From Herbihabitans rhizosphaerae (GTDB lineage: Bacteria; Actinomycetota; Actinomycetes; Mycobacteriales; Pseudonocardiaceae), in the NCBI RefSeq assembly GCF_004216555.1, contig NZ_SGWQ01000014.1:58849-122848 (forward strand): a DNA stretch of 64,000 nucleotides, read 5' to 3'. The translations under genes and the position numbers were made by a program. The notes beneath the pieces are model-generated. The model made no database searches. It saw nothing but the letters and a program-made list of their open reading frames with translations, and had not been told where the DNA came from. Each line of letters begins with the position of its first letter. Position 1 is the stretch's first letter. Of this stretch, positions 60,524-64,000 are shown in pieces.

Positions 60524-61105
60524 GTGACACGGACGATTGGTTTGGTGATCGCGGCCGCGCTGGCCACGCTCACCGCATGTGGTTCGAACGACCAGCCCGC
60601 GGGCCAGCCTCCGGCGAGCCCGCCCGCCCAGACCGGTGCGCCGACCACGGGTGCGCCACCAGCCGGCACGCCGACCACGAACGCACAGTCCACGGTGCCC
60701 GAGAAGCTGCGGTTCACCGCGAAGACGGTGGACGGCAAGGACTTCGACGGCGCGAGCCTCGCCGGCAAGCCGACCGTGCTCTGGTTCTGGGCGCCGTGGT
60801 GCCCGAAGTGTCAGCGTGAGGCGCCCGGCATCGCGGCGACCGCCCGCCACTCGGGTGCCGGCGTGAACTTCGTCGGGGTCGGCGCGCTCGGCAAGGAACC
60901 CCAGATGCGGGAGTTCGTGCAGCGGTTCGACGTCGGCGGGTTCACCCATCTCGCCGACACCGAGAGCGCGGTGTGGAAGCGGTTCGGCGTCACCGCGCAG
61001 CCCGCGTACGCGTTCATCGCCGCGGACGGCAAGGTCGAGGTGGTGACCAGCCAGCTGACCACCGACCAGCTGCACGACAAGGTGCACAAGATCGGCGGGG
61101 CCTGA
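60524..61105 (+). CDS. TlpA/thioredoxin-like lipoprotein
   Basis: The 193-residue protein starts MTRTIGLVIAAALATLTACG, a lipoprotein signal with lipobox LTAC. A Pro/Thr-rich spacer follows, then a redoxin domain with the active site WAPWCPKCQ and the cis-Pro region VTAQPAYAFI. It should be an extracytoplasmic thiol reductant or oxidant, receiving electrons from the CcdA protein encoded 4 nt downstream. The GTG at 60524 is the only start placing the signal at the N-terminus. Confidence 0.92.
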   Translation: MTRTIGLVIAAALATLTACGSNDQPAGQPPASPPAQTGAPTTGAPPAGTPTTNAQSTVPEKLRFTAKTVDGKDFDGASLAGKPTVLWFWAPWCPKCQREAPGIAATARHSGAGVNFVGVGALGKEPQMREFVQRFDVGGFTHLADTESAVWKRFGVTAQPAYAFIAADGKVEVVTSQLTTDQLHDKVHKIGGA

Positions 61106-61109
61106 GCCG

Positions 61110-61955
61110 ATGTGGGACACGCTCCTGGTCGCGCTGACCGCGGGCATGCTGGCGACCGTGAACCCGTGCGGCTTCGCCATGCTGCCCGCCTACCTGACCA
61201 TGGTGGTGACCGGCGCCGGTGACCTGCCGGCGGCGCGCCGGGTCTGGCGGGCACTGGCCGCGAGCGCGCTGATGACGGCCGGCTTCGTCGTGGTGTTCGG
61301 CGTGTTCGGCGCGCTGTTCGAGGCAGGCACCGCGACCGTGCAGGAGTACCTGCCGATCGTGACCATCGTGATCGGGGCGATCATGCTCGTGGTCGGCGTG
61401 ATCATGTTGGCGGGCAAGGAGATCACGCTCCTGCTGCCCAAGCTGACACGTGGTGCGCCAGGTCGAGGGCTGCCCTCGATGTTCGGTTACGGCGTGGCGT
61501 TCGCCATCGCCTCGCTGTCCTGCACGATCGCTCCGTTCCTCGCGGTCGCCAGCTCGGTCTTCCGGGGCGCCGACATGCTCGAGGGCCTGCTCGCGTTCGT
61601 GGTGTACGCCGCCGGGATGGGCCTGGTGGTCGCCGTGCTGGCGGTGTCCGCGGCGCTCGCCAGCGACGCGATCGTCGCCGGAGCGCGGCGAGTGTTGCCG
61701 TACGTCGCCAGGATCGGTGGCGCGCTGTTGATCATCGCCGGAGCGTACGTGGGCTACTACGGCGTGTACGAGTTGCGCGGCACCGCCTCGGAGGACCCGG
61801 TGATCGACGCGGCGGCGCGGGTACAGTCCGCGATCGCCGATTTCGTAGCGTGGGTCGGGCCTGTTCCGCTCGTGATCGTGCTTGTCGCGCTGATCGCGGG
61901 TGGCGTGCTGCTCAGGCGGCGGGGGAGACGTGGGACGATGGGGCGTACCCGTTGA
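61110..61955 (+). CDS. CcdA/DsbD-type membrane thiol reductase
   Basis: The 281-residue protein starts MWDTLLVALTAGMLATVNPC. It has the paired Cys helices of CcdA: TVNPCGFAMLPAYL in TM1 and IASLSCTIAPFLAV in TM4, with about seven helices in total and a basic tail. It passes electrons from cytosolic thioredoxin to the TlpA-like lipoprotein encoded 4 nt upstream. Such pairs serve cytochrome c maturation or disulphide reduction. No heme-maturation genes are nearby. Confidence 0.92.
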   Translation: MWDTLLVALTAGMLATVNPCGFAMLPAYLTMVVTGAGDLPAARRVWRALAASALMTAGFVVVFGVFGALFEAGTATVQEYLPIVTIVIGAIMLVVGVIMLAGKEITLLLPKLTRGAPGRGLPSMFGYGVAFAIASLSCTIAPFLAVASSVFRGADMLEGLLAFVVYAAGMGLVVAVLAVSAALASDAIVAGARRVLPYVARIGGALLIIAGAYVGYYGVYELRGTASEDPVIDAAARVQSAIADFVAWVGPVPLVIVLVALIAGGVLLRRRGRRGTMGRTR

Positions 61956-61972
61956 CCATGCGAGGAACTTGA

Positions 61973-63823
<1,851 letters not shown>

Positions 63824-63835
63824 TGCGGCCTCCGT

Positions 63836-64000
63836 AAGGCAAGAAGCGGATGCTCTGTCTGATGGGGCCGGGTCGAGGTGCCCCAGGAGGCATTCGTGGC
63901 CGCCCTGTCCACTGATGAGTCGTCTGACAAGGGGAAGTCCGGTAGGAAGTAGTGCGGCCTCCGTAAGGCAAGAAGCGGATGCTCTGTCTGATGGGGCCGG
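63836..64000 (+). repeat. 129-bp tandem repeat derived from the lepA 3' end
   Basis: The segment from AAGGCAAGAAGCGGATG through the lepA stop recurs after lepA with a period of 129 bp: GATGGGGCCG at 63861 and 63990, and GCATTCGTGG at 63761 (in lepA) and 63890. Copies after the gene replace the GAAGATGGT of lepA with CTCTGTCTGATGG. About 1.3 extra units are visible and the array runs off the window. None has a start codon of its own. Confidence 0.9.

Overview
The window is about 70% GC with dense coding, frequent GTG starts, many start/stop overlaps and AfsR/SARP, DUF397/Scr1, alpha-E/transglutaminase and MGLP-type genes. It is an actinobacterial chromosome, most likely Pseudonocardiales (Actinosynnema/Lentzea/Saccharothrix/Amycolatopsis-like). 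No rRNA, tRNA, CRISPR array, phage or recognisable IS element was seen. About 67 genes are called.

The backbone is a housekeeping block in the order folC - DUF4233 - ndk ... rne - rplU - rpmA - obg - proB ... nadD - rsfS - gpgP - octT - degV - comEA - comEC - (thrC) - holA - (thioesterase) - rpsT ... ATP-grasp - alpha-E - transglutaminase ... lepA. From general knowledge this is the order of the M. tuberculosis segment Rv2447c to Rv2404c. Accessory genes sit in the gaps.

Region by region. 1-5000: a frameshifted AraC regulator, a DinB-fold protein, a TetR/SDR divergent pair with a nested operator, a second SDR and an alpha/beta hydrolase. 5050-10450: folC-DUF4233, GntR, a Tat-exported PhoD phosphatase, ndk, RidA and a DJ-1 protein. 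10470-13330: a membrane Ser/Thr kinase and a Scr1-type regulator with two DUF397 proteins. 13450-19210: an ABC-2 exporter whose ATPase gene is separated from its two permease genes by a secreted small protein and two tandem subtilases. 19210-25611: an AbiEi/nuclease-like gene bounded by GGTCTTGAAGACC repeats, then the radical-SAM/DUF2344 pair split by an inserted subtilase plus two DUF6578 genes. 25787-31929: rne, rplU, rpmA, obg, proB. 31916-37488: TetR, a frameshifted FAD monooxygenase, an MHS transporter and a RecQ-phosphoribosyltransferase fusion. 37608-47938: the nadD to rpsT block, with two DnaA boxes before comEA and a SAM-I riboswitch before thrC. 48207-52229: MscL with a zinc ribbon, an SPFH/ribbon-helix-helix operon, a PemK-like toxin, a VOC protein and a SigE-type sigma factor with its partner. 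52318-55867: the ATP-grasp/alpha-E/transglutaminase module. 56103-59689: a SARP/NB-ARC/TPR regulator followed by a 56-residue peptide with two GWPHS repeats. 59745-61955: TetR with a 25-bp palindromic operator, then a TlpA-like lipoprotein and CcdA. 61973-64000: lepA followed by 129-bp tandem copies of its own 3' end.

Sequence-wide signals: about twelve genes have a TANNNT -10 hexamer 6-8 nt before the start codon (leaderless transcription), and a palindrome GTCCANNNTGGAC recurs inside unrelated genes far above expectation. The best candidates for undescribed biology are the SARP/GWPHS peptide pair, the SAM riboswitch on threonine synthase, the dispersed palindrome, the SPFH/RHH operon with its 16-bp palindrome, and the subtilase/DUF6578 operon.
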